Source: Maridesulfovibrio bastinii DSM 16055 (GTDB lineage Bacteria > Desulfobacterota > Desulfovibrionia > Desulfovibrionales > Desulfovibrionaceae). Taken from it: a stretch of 64,000 nucleotides of DNA. Location: NCBI RefSeq assembly GCF_000429985.1, contig NZ_AUCX01000009.1, positions 1 to 64,000 of the forward strand, in the 5' to 3' direction. The position numbers and the translations under genes were made by a program. The notes beneath the pieces were generated by a model. The model was not told where the DNA came from. It did no database searches and was given only the letters and a program-made list of their open reading frames with translations. Of the stretch, positions 1-8,791 are shown one piece after another. The stretch's first letter is position 1. The number at the start of each line of letters is the position of its first letter.

Positions 1-11
1 ATAATTTGTAG

Positions 12-959
12 TTATCGACGATTCACCCCCTTTAAGAATTCTTTTCTTGGATGCTTATTTTTTAGTATTTCTCTCTGTGAAGACTGGCTGACGTGGGTAT
101 AGATTTCTGTGACTGAGAGCGAGCTGTGCCCTAGGAGGCATTGTATATTTCTTATATCGACTCCGTTTTCTAGCAGCAGTGTTGCTACGGTATGGCGAAA
201 CATATGTGGTGTAATATTTGTTGTTATTCCAGCTAGGTAGCAATATTTTTTTATTAACAGCCTGACGGATTGCGTAGACATTCCGTGCTTGTCCCGGTTT
301 AAAAAAAAGCTTTTGTCCCGTTCGAGCCAGGGACTGTATTCTTTGATGTATAATCTGAGAGAATTTAAAACTTCTTTACCGCAGATAGGTATCACTCGCT
401 CTCTCTTACCCTTGCCTGAGACCTTAACTTGCCCGGAAGGTAGATCGACATCTTCAAATTTTAGGCTGCATAATTCTGAAACTCTCATGCCACTCGAAAA
501 TAGAAGTTCTAATATAGCAATATCTCTTATTGATTCACTTATGCTTTTATGTGATTCCAATTTTAATCTATAATTATTGTAAACAGCCTTGAGTATCAGT
601 TCTAAATCTTCTCTTGAAATTACTCTTGGAAGCAATTTTTCTTTTTCAAGCTTCAAACGCAGTTTATTAAACGGGTTAACTTCAATATAATCTTCCTGTT
701 CATTAAATGATAAAAAACTTTTTAAGCTGGCTATTTTTCTTTTAATGCTCTTTGGTTTATACAAACTATAAAGATACTTTAAATAACTGCGTATTACAGA
801 CCTATCTATTTCTTTTATACTAATATCTTTTTTAATTTTATAGCAATGTATACAGAATTGTTTTAAATCTAACTTATAAGCTTTTAAACTGTATTCTGCC
901 AAGCCTCTTTCATATTCACAATGCTGAATAAAAATATCTATAGACGTTATAAGCTTCAC
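12..959 (-). CDS. Tyrosine recombinase / phage-type integrase (XerC/D-like)
   Basis: Site-specific recombinase of 315 residues. The N-terminal SAM-like core-binding domain is about residues 1-90 and the catalytic domain about 110-300. The catalytic set is visible: R159 (GMRVSEL), lysine 183/185 (GKGKRER), H252 and R255 (HMFRHT), H278 (LLGHSS) and nucleophile Y287 (EIYTHVS). The start is GTG with a poor ribosome-binding site. The gene is clearly richer in A+T than the housekeeping genes that follow, which suggests horizontal acquisition. It may be the dimer-resolution Xer enzyme or the integrase of an element beyond the left edge. A chromosomal XerC/D would normally be closer in composition to the genome, so I lean to a mobile-element integrase. 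Confidence 0.85.
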   Translation of the reverse strand: MKLITSIDIFIQHCEYERGLAEYSLKAYKLDLKQFCIHCYKIKKDISIKEIDRSVIRSYLKYLYSLYKPKSIKRKIASLKSFLSFNEQEDYIEVNPFNKLRLKLEKEKLLPRVISREDLELILKAVYNNYRLKLESHKSISESIRDIAILELLFSSGMRVSELCSLKFEDVDLPSGQVKVSGKGKRERVIPICGKEVLNSLRLYIKEYSPWLERDKSFFLNRDKHGMSTQSVRLLIKKYCYLAGITTNITPHMFRHTVATLLLENGVDIRNIQCLLGHSSLSVTEIYTHVSQSSQREILKNKHPRKEFLKGVNRR

Positions 960-1176
960 TAATTATTTCTCGCTCAACTATTTTTAATAAATTCAATTTA
1001 AATTAGCTTTTTACTATATAACGCATTGCTTTTATTCAACTTACATCTACAATTATAATTTTTTTTATAATCATGCTTTAAGCATTACTTGCTGACGGAT
1101 GATGAAAATACTTTGATGACGTAGCTGGTGAGGATGTGTAAACTATTGCAGATCATCATTTTTTGCGGAGAATTTT

Positions 1177-2547
1177 ATGGAAATTAATAAAGAAATTTTC
1201 AGGGCCTACGATATCAGGGGAATTGTAAATAAAGATTTTGACGAGAACTGGGTTGAAAAACTTGGCCAAGCCTGCGGGACATGGTTCACTAAGCATGGTT
1301 GGAAAAGAGCTGTTATCGGTCATGACTGCCGCCACAGTTCCGCAGCGTATCAGGCGGCCATAGCCAGAGGCCTGAATGCTTCCGGCATAGATGTGGTATA
1401 TCTTGATCTTGTACCGACACCGACATTTTACTTTGCTGTAGGACATCTCAATATGCATGCGGGCATAATGATTACCGCAAGCCACAACCCGCCTGAATTC
1501 AACGGCTTTAAAATATGGGGCGGAGAAACCACAATTCATTCCGGAGATATTCAGGAAATCTACAATATAATGAAATCCGGAAACTTTTCCGAGGGAACAG
1601 GATTATGCTCACACCACGACATAATTCCAACATACATAAAAACTCTGCTCTCAGGACTAAAAATCAAAAGACCTGTTAAAGTCGTTGTGGACGGTGGAAA
1701 CGGTGCTGGCGGACTGATCGCCTGTGAGCTGCTTAAACAGGCCGGAGCCGAAGTTATCCCTCTCTATTGCGAGCCGGACGGAGATTTCCCAAACCACCAT
1801 CCTGACCCTGTTGTTGAAGAAAATATAACTGACCTGAAAAAAGCTGTAGTCAGCCACGGAGCGGAAGCCGGAATTGGCCTTGATGGTGACGCAGACAGAA
1901 TTGGGGCTGTTGATGAAACAGGGCACCTCATGCCCGGAGACAGACTGCTGGCAATTTACGCCCGTGAGATGCTCGCAAGGAGAAATGATGAGATTGTAAT
2001 CGCAGATGTAAAATGCAGTCATCTCTTATTTGAAGATATAAAAAAACATGGCGGCAGACCTTTAATGGCGGTTACCGGGCATTCAATTATGAAAAGCAAA
2101 ATGCTTGAAACAGGTGCGCCACTGGGGGGAGAGATTAGTGGGCATATCTTTTTTAAAGATCGTTTTTTCGGCTTTGATGATGGCATCTATGCTGCTTTAA
2201 GACTTGTTGAAATATTATCATCCACGCAGACACCTATTTCGCAGATGCTTGCAGACTGGCCGGAAACATTTTACACCCCCGAAATAAGAATAGACTGCCC
2301 CGAAGAATTGAAATTCAAAGTGGTCGAAGCTGCACTTGCATACTTTAAAAAACATTATGAAGTGATAAGCATAGATGGGGCTAGAATTCTTGTTCCCGGA
2401 GGATGGGCATTAATACGGGCCTCAAACACTCAGGCTGCGCTGACTCTGCGCTTTGAGTCCGAAACAGAGTCCGGTCTTGAAAAAATAAGAAAGATTGTGG
2501 AAACTCCATTAAAAGAATGGATTTCCGGTAAAAATCTACCGGCCTGA
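1177..2547 (+). CDS. algC: Phosphomannomutase/phosphoglucomutase (alpha-D-phosphohexomutase family)
   Basis: Cytosolic enzyme interconverting hexose 6-phosphates and 1-phosphates (mannose or glucose), feeding polysaccharide and LPS precursor synthesis. All four family signatures are present in 456 residues, the usual length: the phosphoserine loop TASHNPPEFNG with S102, the magnesium loop GLDGDADRIG, the sugar-binding GGEISGH (a variant of GEMSGH), and the C-terminal phosphate-binding RASNTQAALTLRFE. A GGAG sequence precedes the ATG. The symbol is by analogy with the bifunctional enzyme; substrate preference cannot be read from sequence. The next gene starts 51 bp downstream on the same strand. 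Confidence 0.9.
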   Translation: MEINKEIFRAYDIRGIVNKDFDENWVEKLGQACGTWFTKHGWKRAVIGHDCRHSSAAYQAAIARGLNASGIDVVYLDLVPTPTFYFAVGHLNMHAGIMITASHNPPEFNGFKIWGGETTIHSGDIQEIYNIMKSGNFSEGTGLCSHHDIIPTYIKTLLSGLKIKRPVKVVVDGGNGAGGLIACELLKQAGAEVIPLYCEPDGDFPNHHPDPVVEENITDLKKAVVSHGAEAGIGLDGDADRIGAVDETGHLMPGDRLLAIYAREMLARRNDEIVIADVKCSHLLFEDIKKHGGRPLMAVTGHSIMKSKMLETGAPLGGEISGHIFFKDRFFGFDDGIYAALRLVEILSSTQTPISQMLADWPETFYTPEIRIDCPEELKFKVVEAALAYFKKHYEVISIDGARILVPGGWALIRASNTQAALTLRFESETESGLEKIRKIVETPLKEWISGKNLPA

Positions 2548-2598
2548 AATAAAGACTTATATGAACCACGTTAAATCTTTTTATCGGGATAAAACATT

Positions 2599-3177
2599 AT
2601 GCGCTTGAATATCGCTCCCAGAGGAAGAACTGCTGGTGAAAAATTTTTGCGTTCCATAGGCCTTGTGCTTGTCTTTGCTGCTGTTGCTTACGCCTTCTGG
2701 CTCAACACTCAGCGCACAATGGATAAACTACAGACCAAAAACGCGATATGGGACCAGACCGGGGTAATGAGCAAGCAGGAGCTGAAATACTTCAAAGGCT
2801 TTTCCAACAGCATGCACGACCGTTTTGGCGTAAAAACTGTTATCCATATACGCAATAAAGCAATTGAAATTAAAGACTACGATGGGAAAGAAATCTTCAT
2901 TGGTCTCTGTCCTGCTGAAAAACAGGTTGTGCTCGAATTTCCGGGGCTGATCCGCCATGCGCTCGGGGCTGATTTTATTGACTCATTGCAGACCAGATAT
3001 TTTGCAGACAGCTTCAACGGCAGGGAATGGGTCACGGCTTTGCAGACTGCGGTTGCCATGATCTGGGAAAAACTTGTTGAAGTTGAAACAGAATCAGAGC
3101 TGAGTGCAACTGAAGACAACAGCAGAACTGAAGTTCCTCAATTAAAAAAAGCAGAACCACAAAGGAAACAGGAATAA
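2599..3177 (+). CDS. Membrane-anchored TPM-domain-like protein
   Basis: A 192-residue protein with one N-terminal transmembrane segment (about residues 19-35, LVLVFAAVAYAFWL) and a soluble domain. The segment around residues 52-85 (TGVMSKQELKYFKGFSNSM followed by a hydrophobic strand) resembles the start of TPM (DUF477) domains. These are usually found in membrane or periplasmic proteins, some tied to photosystem repair or to acid-phosphatase activity. The C-terminal 30 residues are low-complexity and charged. The stop codon abuts the ATG of rnhA, so the two are probably co-transcribed. The biochemical role is unknown and the TPM assignment is by visual similarity only. Confidence 0.6.
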   Translation: MRLNIAPRGRTAGEKFLRSIGLVLVFAAVAYAFWLNTQRTMDKLQTKNAIWDQTGVMSKQELKYFKGFSNSMHDRFGVKTVIHIRNKAIEIKDYDGKEIFIGLCPAEKQVVLEFPGLIRHALGADFIDSLQTRYFADSFNGREWVTALQTAVAMIWEKLVEVETESELSATEDNSRTEVPQLKKAEPQRKQE

Positions 3178-3642
3178 ATGTCACGGAAGAATGTTTTGAT
3201 TTATACTGACGGATCGTGTCTCGGAAATCCCGGTCCCGGCGGATACGGTGCCGTGCTTATATACAATGAGAACCGCAAGGAACTCGCACAGGGATACCTG
3301 AAAACAACAAACAACAGGATGGAAATGCGTGCTGTTATAGCCGCCCTTGAATCCCTTAAAGAACCCTGTGATGTGACTCTCTACACAGATTCGCAATATG
3401 TAAAAAACGCGATAACTAAAAAATGGCTGGAAAACTGGCAGAAAAACGGCTGGAAAACAGCAGCCAAAAAGCCGGTTAAGAATAAAGACTTATGGATTCA
3501 GTTCCTGCCACTGATAAAAAAACACAATGTGGATTTCAGATGGGTTAAAGGTCATGCGGGTCACCCTGAAAATGAACGCTGCGATGAGCTGGCCCGAACA
3601 GCCGCTTCTTCAGGCGATAAGCTTGAAGATACTGAAGATTAA
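3178..3642 (+). CDS. rnhA: Ribonuclease HI
   Basis: Degrades the RNA strand of RNA-DNA hybrids (Okazaki primers, R-loops). At 154 residues it has the length of the E. coli enzyme. The opening [15 protein letters not shown] gives catalytic D11, [11 protein letters not shown] gives E49, and LYTDSQYV gives D71. The [18 protein letters not shown] segment contains the conserved histidine and last acidic residue. The basic handle region ([13 protein letters not shown]) is intact. It starts at the base after the upstream stop codon, with an AGGA just inside the end of that gene, implying translational coupling. Confidence 0.96.
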   Translation: MSRKNVLIYTDGSCLGNPGPGGYGAVLIYNENRKELAQGYLKTTNNRMEMRAVIAALESLKEPCDVTLYTDSQYVKNAITKKWLENWQKNGWKTAAKKPVKNKDLWIQFLPLIKKHNVDFRWVKGHAGHPENERCDELARTAASSGDKLEDTED

Positions 3643-3678
3643 ACAGAAAAACGGCACTACAGTATAGCATTAAAATAA

Positions 3679-3714
3679 AAAATCCGACCCAGTTATCAGG
3701 GCCGGATTTTTTTA
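3679..3714 (+). terminator. Rho-independent terminator after rnhA
   Basis: The arms AATCCGaCCC and GGGcCGGATT enclose a short loop and are followed by seven T residues. An A run precedes the stem, so it can also serve the convergent rlmN gene. Confidence 0.8.
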
Positions 3715-3742
3715 TACATTTATTTATAAATACTTACGAAAA

Positions 3743-4780
3743 TTACTTTTTCTGATTTTCAGCTTTAAGCTGGCCACATGCGGCTTGAATATCCTGCCCC
3801 ATGGATTTTCTCAGGATTGTAGTGATATTTTTACTCCAGAGGTATTTCTCAAAAGCAAGAATATCCTTTTCACTGGGCTTTTTATAAAGTGGTTTATCGC
3901 CGGGATTGTAGGCAATAAGATTAACCTTACACTTTCTCTGTCCCAGCAGTTTAACAAGCTGTTTAGCATGTTCAATAGAATCATTTACTCCGCCCAGAAG
4001 CAGGTATTCGTATGTTATGCGCCCGCGTGGTTTCAACGGATAACGGTCAAGAGCTGCCATCAGATCATCGAGGTGGACTTCCGCGGCCTTGGGCATAATT
4101 TTGGCCCGCAACTCCTGTGTCGGAGCATGAAGAGAAATAGCCGGAAAACAAAGGTCGCTTTCACCAAGAGTCTGCAACTGCTTGGGAAAGCCTACAGTGG
4201 AAAGGGTTATACGCCTTGGTGAAAAACTCAGGCCGTTGTCATCGTTCATAGCGCGCATGGTTTTGAGCATCGTCTTTAAATTCATAAGCGGCTCACCCAT
4301 TCCCATAAAAACCACGTTTTTAAGCTCGTTGAGATTGTGCTCACTCAAATAGTGGCGTCCCACAAGAATCTGCCCCAGAATTTCGGACATGGTCATATTG
4401 CGTTCAAATCCCATCTGCCCGGTACTGCAAAAAGTACAGCCCATAGCACAACCAACCTGAGTTGAAAGACACTGTGTATAGCGTCCGTCACCAGGTATGA
4501 GAACAGTTTCAATCTGTGCACCATCGCGTAATTTCAGTAAAAACTTTATAGTTCCATCTTTACTGGTGCTGACAACTTCAATTTCAGGCCACAGAATTTC
4601 AGCAGTTTCTGCAAGCTTGCCGCGCAGTACTTTGGCAAGATTTGTCATGGAATCAAAATCTCGCGCCATTTTCTTCCAGAGCCATTGCCAAAGCTGAGCA
4701 GCCCTGAATTTAGGCTCGCCAAGCTCGTTTACGACAAAATTTTCCAGCTCTTCACGATTATAATCTAATATATCAATCAT
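3743..4780 (-). CDS. rlmN: 23S rRNA (adenine2503-C2)/tRNA A37 methyltransferase RlmN
   Basis: Radical-SAM enzyme that methylates C2 of A2503 in 23S rRNA and A37 in some tRNAs. The 345 residues contain the radical-SAM cysteine motif CAMGCTFC (C111, C115, C118), the following STGQMGFERNMT, the GMGEPLMN motif that helps bind SAM, and the C-terminal methyl-carrying cysteine in AACGQL (C335). The N-terminal accessory domain (EKFRAAQLWQWLWKK type) is intact. It converges with rnhA across a shared terminator. Length and motif order match the family. Confidence 0.96.
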   Translation of the reverse strand: MIDILDYNREELENFVVNELGEPKFRAAQLWQWLWKKMARDFDSMTNLAKVLRGKLAETAEILWPEIEVVSTSKDGTIKFLLKLRDGAQIETVLIPGDGRYTQCLSTQVGCAMGCTFCSTGQMGFERNMTMSEILGQILVGRHYLSEHNLNELKNVVFMGMGEPLMNLKTMLKTMRAMNDDNGLSFSPRRITLSTVGFPKQLQTLGESDLCFPAISLHAPTQELRAKIMPKAAEVHLDDLMAALDRYPLKPRGRITYEYLLLGGVNDSIEHAKQLVKLLGQRKCKVNLIAYNPGDKPLYKKPSEKDILAFEKYLWSKNITTILRKSMGQDIQAACGQLKAENQKK

Positions 4781-5337
4781 CTTTATTCCGAATTTTAATA
4801 TTTCATATCAGCAGCTTCAAAACCTGTCTGCTTCTCACTGTCTAAACATCAGCTGCAAACAGAAAACAGTTATTACGGTAAGATATTATGATTAAATCCA
4901 CCGCAGGCAACAGCTTCTACTCTCTTCAGCCAAGCGAGTACATGCAGTATCCACCCATATCAAGCTTTTTAATACTATTCCCCCGGCCCGCTTCCAAAGT
5001 TTTAAAATCAGCCTGCAATGCGCTCATATTCTGAGTATTCCAACTAAAAACCAGCTTAATTATTACAAAAATATTCTTCCAAAAGAAATAACGGGCTTAC
5101 TTTGCACTTACTATTTATGGTACACAGCATCTGCTTATGAAATATCTTTATAAAACAAATAAGCGTAGTTAAACAAATTTTAATAAATCAGGGCTGATTT
5201 AAAGAAGATGAAGACAACACCATCCTTTCTGGATTAATAGGGTAAGATATGAGATATTCACTGCATCTTATATTGCAACCATTATATCGCAAAAATGCTG
5301 CACGGCAAAAATTAAGTAACTCCATGTGGAGCCGGCC
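4781..5337. other. Intergenic region without a recognised gene
   Basis: This 557-bp A+T-rich gap lies between the divergent rlmN and the POTRA/TPR protein gene and must hold both promoters. A 48-codon frame at 4888-5034 has no good ribosome-binding site and no recognisable sequence; I do not call it. No terminator, tRNA or obvious repeat was seen. Confidence 0.5.
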
Positions 5338-8016
5338 ATGAAATTTTTTTTTCGTATCGTACATTTCCTTATCCTGCTGACAATACTGACAACTGTAAAC
5401 GTATCTGCTTCAAAATCAGTTTTTATCGGAAACTTTGAATCTCAGGATAACGCAACGGGATATCTTTTTTCATCACTGCTTAAAGATTCCATGATGAAAC
5501 AAGGCCTTAACTGTGTTGTGAATGGAACCACGCCGGATAAAGCCAGATATTCTGTAAATGGAATAATTGAAACCGGAGACAGTAACGCTTCTTATTCCGC
5601 AATATTAAGTGATAGATTCAACCTTGAGCCGGACCTCTTTTTTAAAGGAGTCCAAAAGGGTGGTTCAAGTCTGCAACCTGCTGCGGACAAGCTGTCTTCT
5701 TCCATTGCCTCCAAAATCAATCAAAACGTGATCACAGCAATTGATGTTTCAGGAGAATTACGTCTTACCCCCGGTGCAGTCATAGCGATTTCCGAAATAC
5801 TTCCCGGAGAAAAAGCTGATGTCGCAAATATAATAGCGGCAAGAATAATTCTTGAAAACTGCGGACTTTTCCGTTCCGCAAGGATTTTTCTTGAATCCGG
5901 TAACAAAGGAAAAATTCTTCATTTCCTTATAAATGAAGGGCCGATGCTCTCAGCTAGAAATATTGAAGGAACAGGTTCTGAAAAGACAAAAGAATCACTG
6001 CTTAAAAGTTCCAGAAATTCTCTACCGTCTTTCAGAATATTCCCTGAAAATGTAAACGCCACCTGTCTTTCTGGATTACCGGCCTTTAAAGCCGGAGAGC
6101 TTATAACTGATTTTGAGCAGGTATCAGACCAGAAAGAACTGGTTTCCATTTTAGAAAAAATCATCAATGTTTCTGAAAAAATACGTCAGGATGTAGCTGA
6201 ATATTCAAATGAAAGGCGAAGTGAAAGCATCATTCTGGTTAAGCTTTGTTCCCTGCTCAACTCCGATAAAGTTAAGAAACTCGACAGATATTTTCGCACG
6301 CTGCTCCGCAAGGCTGATACCGAAGAAAAAGTTGAACATGTTGTGAACCTCACAGCACTGATAGACCGATCAATTGAAACCGCTTCCCGGATTGAAGAAA
6401 TTATCGGCAGCAGGCTCTTTCTGGAAAAACCGCACTCACCGGCCTCCCCTATGATTCTGGAGTTTCTCGGTAATCTGGCCTCAATGCAGGGAGAAAATGA
6501 TAAGGCTGAATCTTTGTACCAGATGGCTATAAACTCTTCCGGCCTTCCGGTACCCGCCCGTCTGCTTATAAATCTTGCTGAATGCAGATACAGAAGCCTC
6601 AACCGTAGCTCAGGAGATAAAATTTTAGAAATGCTTGAACCGCAGCTTGCGCCGCAGGTCAGCATAAAAAACAGCACCAAGGCAAGAATCAAGGAACTTA
6701 ATTTACTTTCAAAATTATGTATGCAGGTCGAAAACGTAGCTGACAACAGTAAATTTGAGGCCCTGCTTGCAAAAGGGCATGCCCTGATCTCATTACGCCG
6801 GGCTGATCTGGCTGAACCGCTTTTTCATCAGCTTCACGGCCTTCATCCTGACGATGCCAGACCTTTTACAGGTTTTGCCCGTCTGGCTATCCAACGTTCA
6901 GGAAAAATGTCTTCCGCAAAAACATATCTGGAAAAAAGCCGGGATCTTAAAAATAAAGACAGCATGTATTATGAACTTGGTCTGGGATATGTGCTGGACC
7001 GTATTATCAATGAAGCTCTGCCCGACTTTGAAGAATCCGGAAAAACATCCGATCAGGCTTCAGCAATTCTCTTCCTGCTGCCTGATGCCTTTAACTATGC
7101 AAAGGGATACGGAAAATTTAATCCGGGACAATCCGCAATTATAGAATCCGCATTAAGAATTTTTAAAGACTGGATTAATTCTCCAGAGAACACAGCTTCC
7201 AATGCCTTTGATAATTTATTCCTGCGGGCCGGGGAATTGAGAGATGAATATCCACAATCAAACGATTGTGCCGCTGCTGAAATTTTCAACTCCATATTTG
7301 CTTCCCGCAACGGAACACAGTCAATTGAGTCAGAAGATATCAATATGGCCTCAATCAAAAATACACCGCAGAATGCAACCCAGATTCTAAAACTGCTGCG
7401 CCTGAATGTCCTGATAAACAACATGAACAACAATCCGGATAAAAAACTTTCCGAAGCTGTCGTATCTTCGGTTCAATCCATAGCGCCGGGATACACAAAC
7501 CGTAGAACTGCCATAACAACGCAGGCCGATGGCCTTGTAATGGCCGGATTATATATGAACAACAATGCAACCATAAATAAGGCTAAATCGCTTTATTACA
7601 TGGTGGCAGAAGAATTAAACGGCTGTGAAAAAGTTCGTGTACTAAATAATTTAGGCGTAATTTCAGCCCTGATCGGACATAAGGATGAGGCTGACGATCT
7701 CTTCAACGAATCTATGGATGCAAATCACAGATGCTCAGTTATCGCTTCAGATAATAAAAGTTTCATCCATAATCAGCCTGTGACCAACTCCACAGCTGAA
7801 AAAATAGAGACTACCTCTGAACATTCTAAAATAAATGGATTTTTTGCTGTTCTAAAAGACAGGGCTTCTTTAACCCCGGTGTACAGCAAATTTGGAAAGC
7901 TTAATCTTATTTTTGATTACAAGTCTTCACCATGGCTTGACCTTGATAAAATCAAGTCCGGGAAAAAGGTATTATTGCTGGAAGGAAATAAAATCCAAAA
8001 AAATAATGCTGACTGA
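5338..8016 (+). CDS. Large secreted protein with POTRA-like and TPR regions
   Basis: An 892-residue exported protein of unknown function. A signal peptide covers about residues 1-25 (MKFFFRIVHF, then a leucine-rich core ending VSAS). Residues 30-125 resemble periplasmic domains that bind other envelope proteins. Residues about 132-202 match the POTRA pattern of BamA/TamA: a strand VSGELRLTPGAV, an ILPGEKADV turn, a helix LENCGLF, and strands ending FLINEGP. From about 350 to 620, and again near 745-800, helical repeats with TPR spacing appear (for example ANLLINLAECRYRS-like and NNLGVISALIGHKDEA). There is no beta-barrel-like C-terminus. ATG at 5338 is chosen because GGAG lies six bases upstream; a GTG four codons earlier overlaps that site. 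It stands alone, without envelope-assembly neighbours. Confidence 0.7.
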   Translation: MKFFFRIVHFLILLTILTTVNVSASKSVFIGNFESQDNATGYLFSSLLKDSMMKQGLNCVVNGTTPDKARYSVNGIIETGDSNASYSAILSDRFNLEPDLFFKGVQKGGSSLQPAADKLSSSIASKINQNVITAIDVSGELRLTPGAVIAISEILPGEKADVANIIAARIILENCGLFRSARIFLESGNKGKILHFLINEGPMLSARNIEGTGSEKTKESLLKSSRNSLPSFRIFPENVNATCLSGLPAFKAGELITDFEQVSDQKELVSILEKIINVSEKIRQDVAEYSNERRSESIILVKLCSLLNSDKVKKLDRYFRTLLRKADTEEKVEHVVNLTALIDRSIETASRIEEIIGSRLFLEKPHSPASPMILEFLGNLASMQGENDKAESLYQMAINSSGLPVPARLLINLAECRYRSLNRSSGDKILEMLEPQLAPQVSIKNSTKARIKELNLLSKLCMQVENVADNSKFEALLAKGHALISLRRADLAEPLFHQLHGLHPDDARPFTGFARLAIQRSGKMSSAKTYLEKSRDLKNKDSMYYELGLGYVLDRIINEALPDFEESGKTSDQASAILFLLPDAFNYAKGYGKFNPGQSAIIESALRIFKDWINSPENTASNAFDNLFLRAGELRDEYPQSNDCAAAEIFNSIFASRNGTQSIESEDINMASIKNTPQNATQILKLLRLNVLINNMNNNPDKKLSEAVVSSVQSIAPGYTNRRTAITTQADGLVMAGLYMNNNATINKAKSLYYMVAEELNGCEKVRVLNNLGVISALIGHKDEADDLFNESMDANHRCSVIASDNKSFIHNQPVTNSTAEKIETTSEHSKINGFFAVLKDRASLTPVYSKFGKLNLIFDYKSSPWLDLDKIKSGKKVLLLEGNKIQKNNAD

Positions 8017-8069
8017 CAAATATCGGCCACAAAATAAACAAATGTATTATTCTGACTCCGTAGATGATT

Positions 8070-8101
8070 GTAATCGGGAAAACTCAAGTTTTCCCGATTA
8101 C
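8070..8101. repeat. Perfect long hairpin between convergent genes
   Basis: The arms GTAATCGGGAAAACT and AGTTTTCCCGATTAC form about 15 base pairs with almost no loop. It lies between the convergent POTRA/TPR gene and the CII-like gene. No T tract follows on either strand, so it may be a mRNA-end stabiliser or a weak bidirectional terminator. Confidence 0.6.
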
Positions 8102-8114
8102 CCAAAAAACTAGG

Positions 8115-8363
8115 TTATTTGTCTTCCTCGGGAACCAGATCAAAATTAAGCTCCTGAGCCATAATTTTTAAAGGCTCAATTATACCCGTAACTTCCATTA
8201 TTTTCATCAGCGTTTCAGCCCCGAGTTTGGCTTTCTTATCTTCAGGATTAACTTCTCTGAGCAGAGTTTTATGACTCTTCCCGCAAATTTCAGCCAATTC
8301 AGTTGAAGGAATCGGGCCGTTCAAAACAATCTGCTGTATAACTTCATCAATCTTACTAGCCAT
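8115..8363 (-). CDS. Small CII-like DNA-binding regulator
   Basis: An 82-residue cytosolic protein. The helix-turn-helix region GPIPSTELAEICGKSHKTLL is followed by a NPEDKKAKLGAETLMKIME-type segment, then a TGIIEPLKIMA helix. This layout resembles the phage regulatory CII/CP76 family (PF06892), in which the same asparagine-proline and leucine-glycine turns follow the HTH. ATG at 8363 is preferred over an ATG four codons upstream, because the GGAG inside that upstream codon pair sits six bases before it. No phage genes are nearby, so it looks like a domesticated regulator. Target unknown. Confidence 0.6.
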   Translation of the reverse strand: MASKIDEVIQQIVLNGPIPSTELAEICGKSHKTLLREVNPEDKKAKLGAETLMKIMEVTGIIEPLKIMAQELNFDLVPEEDK

Positions 8364-8473
8364 TTGTATCTCCATATACGATCTAGAATACAGGTATTTT
8401 TATTTTTACCCCATCTTCCTGAAAGCCTCAAGTGCAACGCATGGGTATTCTCACCAAATCTATTTTTAAAATC

Positions 8474-8495
8474 GTCACAATAATGTAACAATATT
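8474..8495 (+). promoter_or_regulatory. Pho-box-like direct repeat (distal)
   Basis: Two adjacent 11-bp units, GTCACAATAAT and GTAACAATATT, match at 9 of 11 positions. PhoB sites are direct repeats with an 11-bp period, a conserved GTCA-type half and an A/T-rich remainder, which is what is seen here. It could serve the divergent small regulator or the phosphate operon. Confidence 0.45.
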
Positions 8496-8714
8496 CGGGT
8501 ACAACCTCTCAACTCAAAAAAGCAAGACAGACTTTTCCACGAATGAAAAGTCATCTGCAAAATTATCCCCGGTATTACAGAATGTTAAAAAATATAATTA
8601 ATTTTATTACCTAATCTGTAGAACAGGGGTATCAAACTTTCGAAAGCTGTAAAAATTATAATTATCGGCATAACCTCCGAAGGGTCATCCAAAACACCCC
8701 TTGACCCGATCGTC

Positions 8715-8747
8715 GTAACGTGATTGTTACCTCGGTGTAACACTTCG
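8715..8747 (+). promoter_or_regulatory. Pho-box-like direct repeats (proximal, three units)
   Basis: Three consecutive 11-bp units (GTAACGTGATT, GTTACCTCGGT, GTAACACTTCG) begin with GTAAC or GTTAC in perfect 11-bp register. They end 44 bp before the start of the PhoR-like kinase, where a PhoB-type activator replacing the -35 element would be expected. The spacing is seen directly; the identity of the regulator is inferred. Confidence 0.5.
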
Positions 8748-8791
8748 GGTGGTTCGGTAAAACGCAGCTGAAACCAAAAACAGAGGTCTGG

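Larger units (their letters stand above)
8364..8791. other. Intergenic control region between cII-like gene and phoR-like gene
   Basis: A divergent 428-bp gap with two clusters of 11-bp direct repeats (separate entries), a CTTTCGAAAG palindrome at 8637-8646 and A+T-rich stretches. It contains no plausible gene. Confidence 0.5.

Noticed and set aside
4888-5034. A 48-codon frame upstream of the POTRA/TPR gene
   Set aside because: Weak ribosome-binding site, no recognisable motif, proline and serine rich; not supportable as a gene.
6186-6746. A 186-codon open frame antisense to the POTRA/TPR gene
   Set aside because: Serine/leucine-rich composition typical of reverse-complemented helical protein, no start signal; the sense frame has a signal peptide and recognisable repeats.
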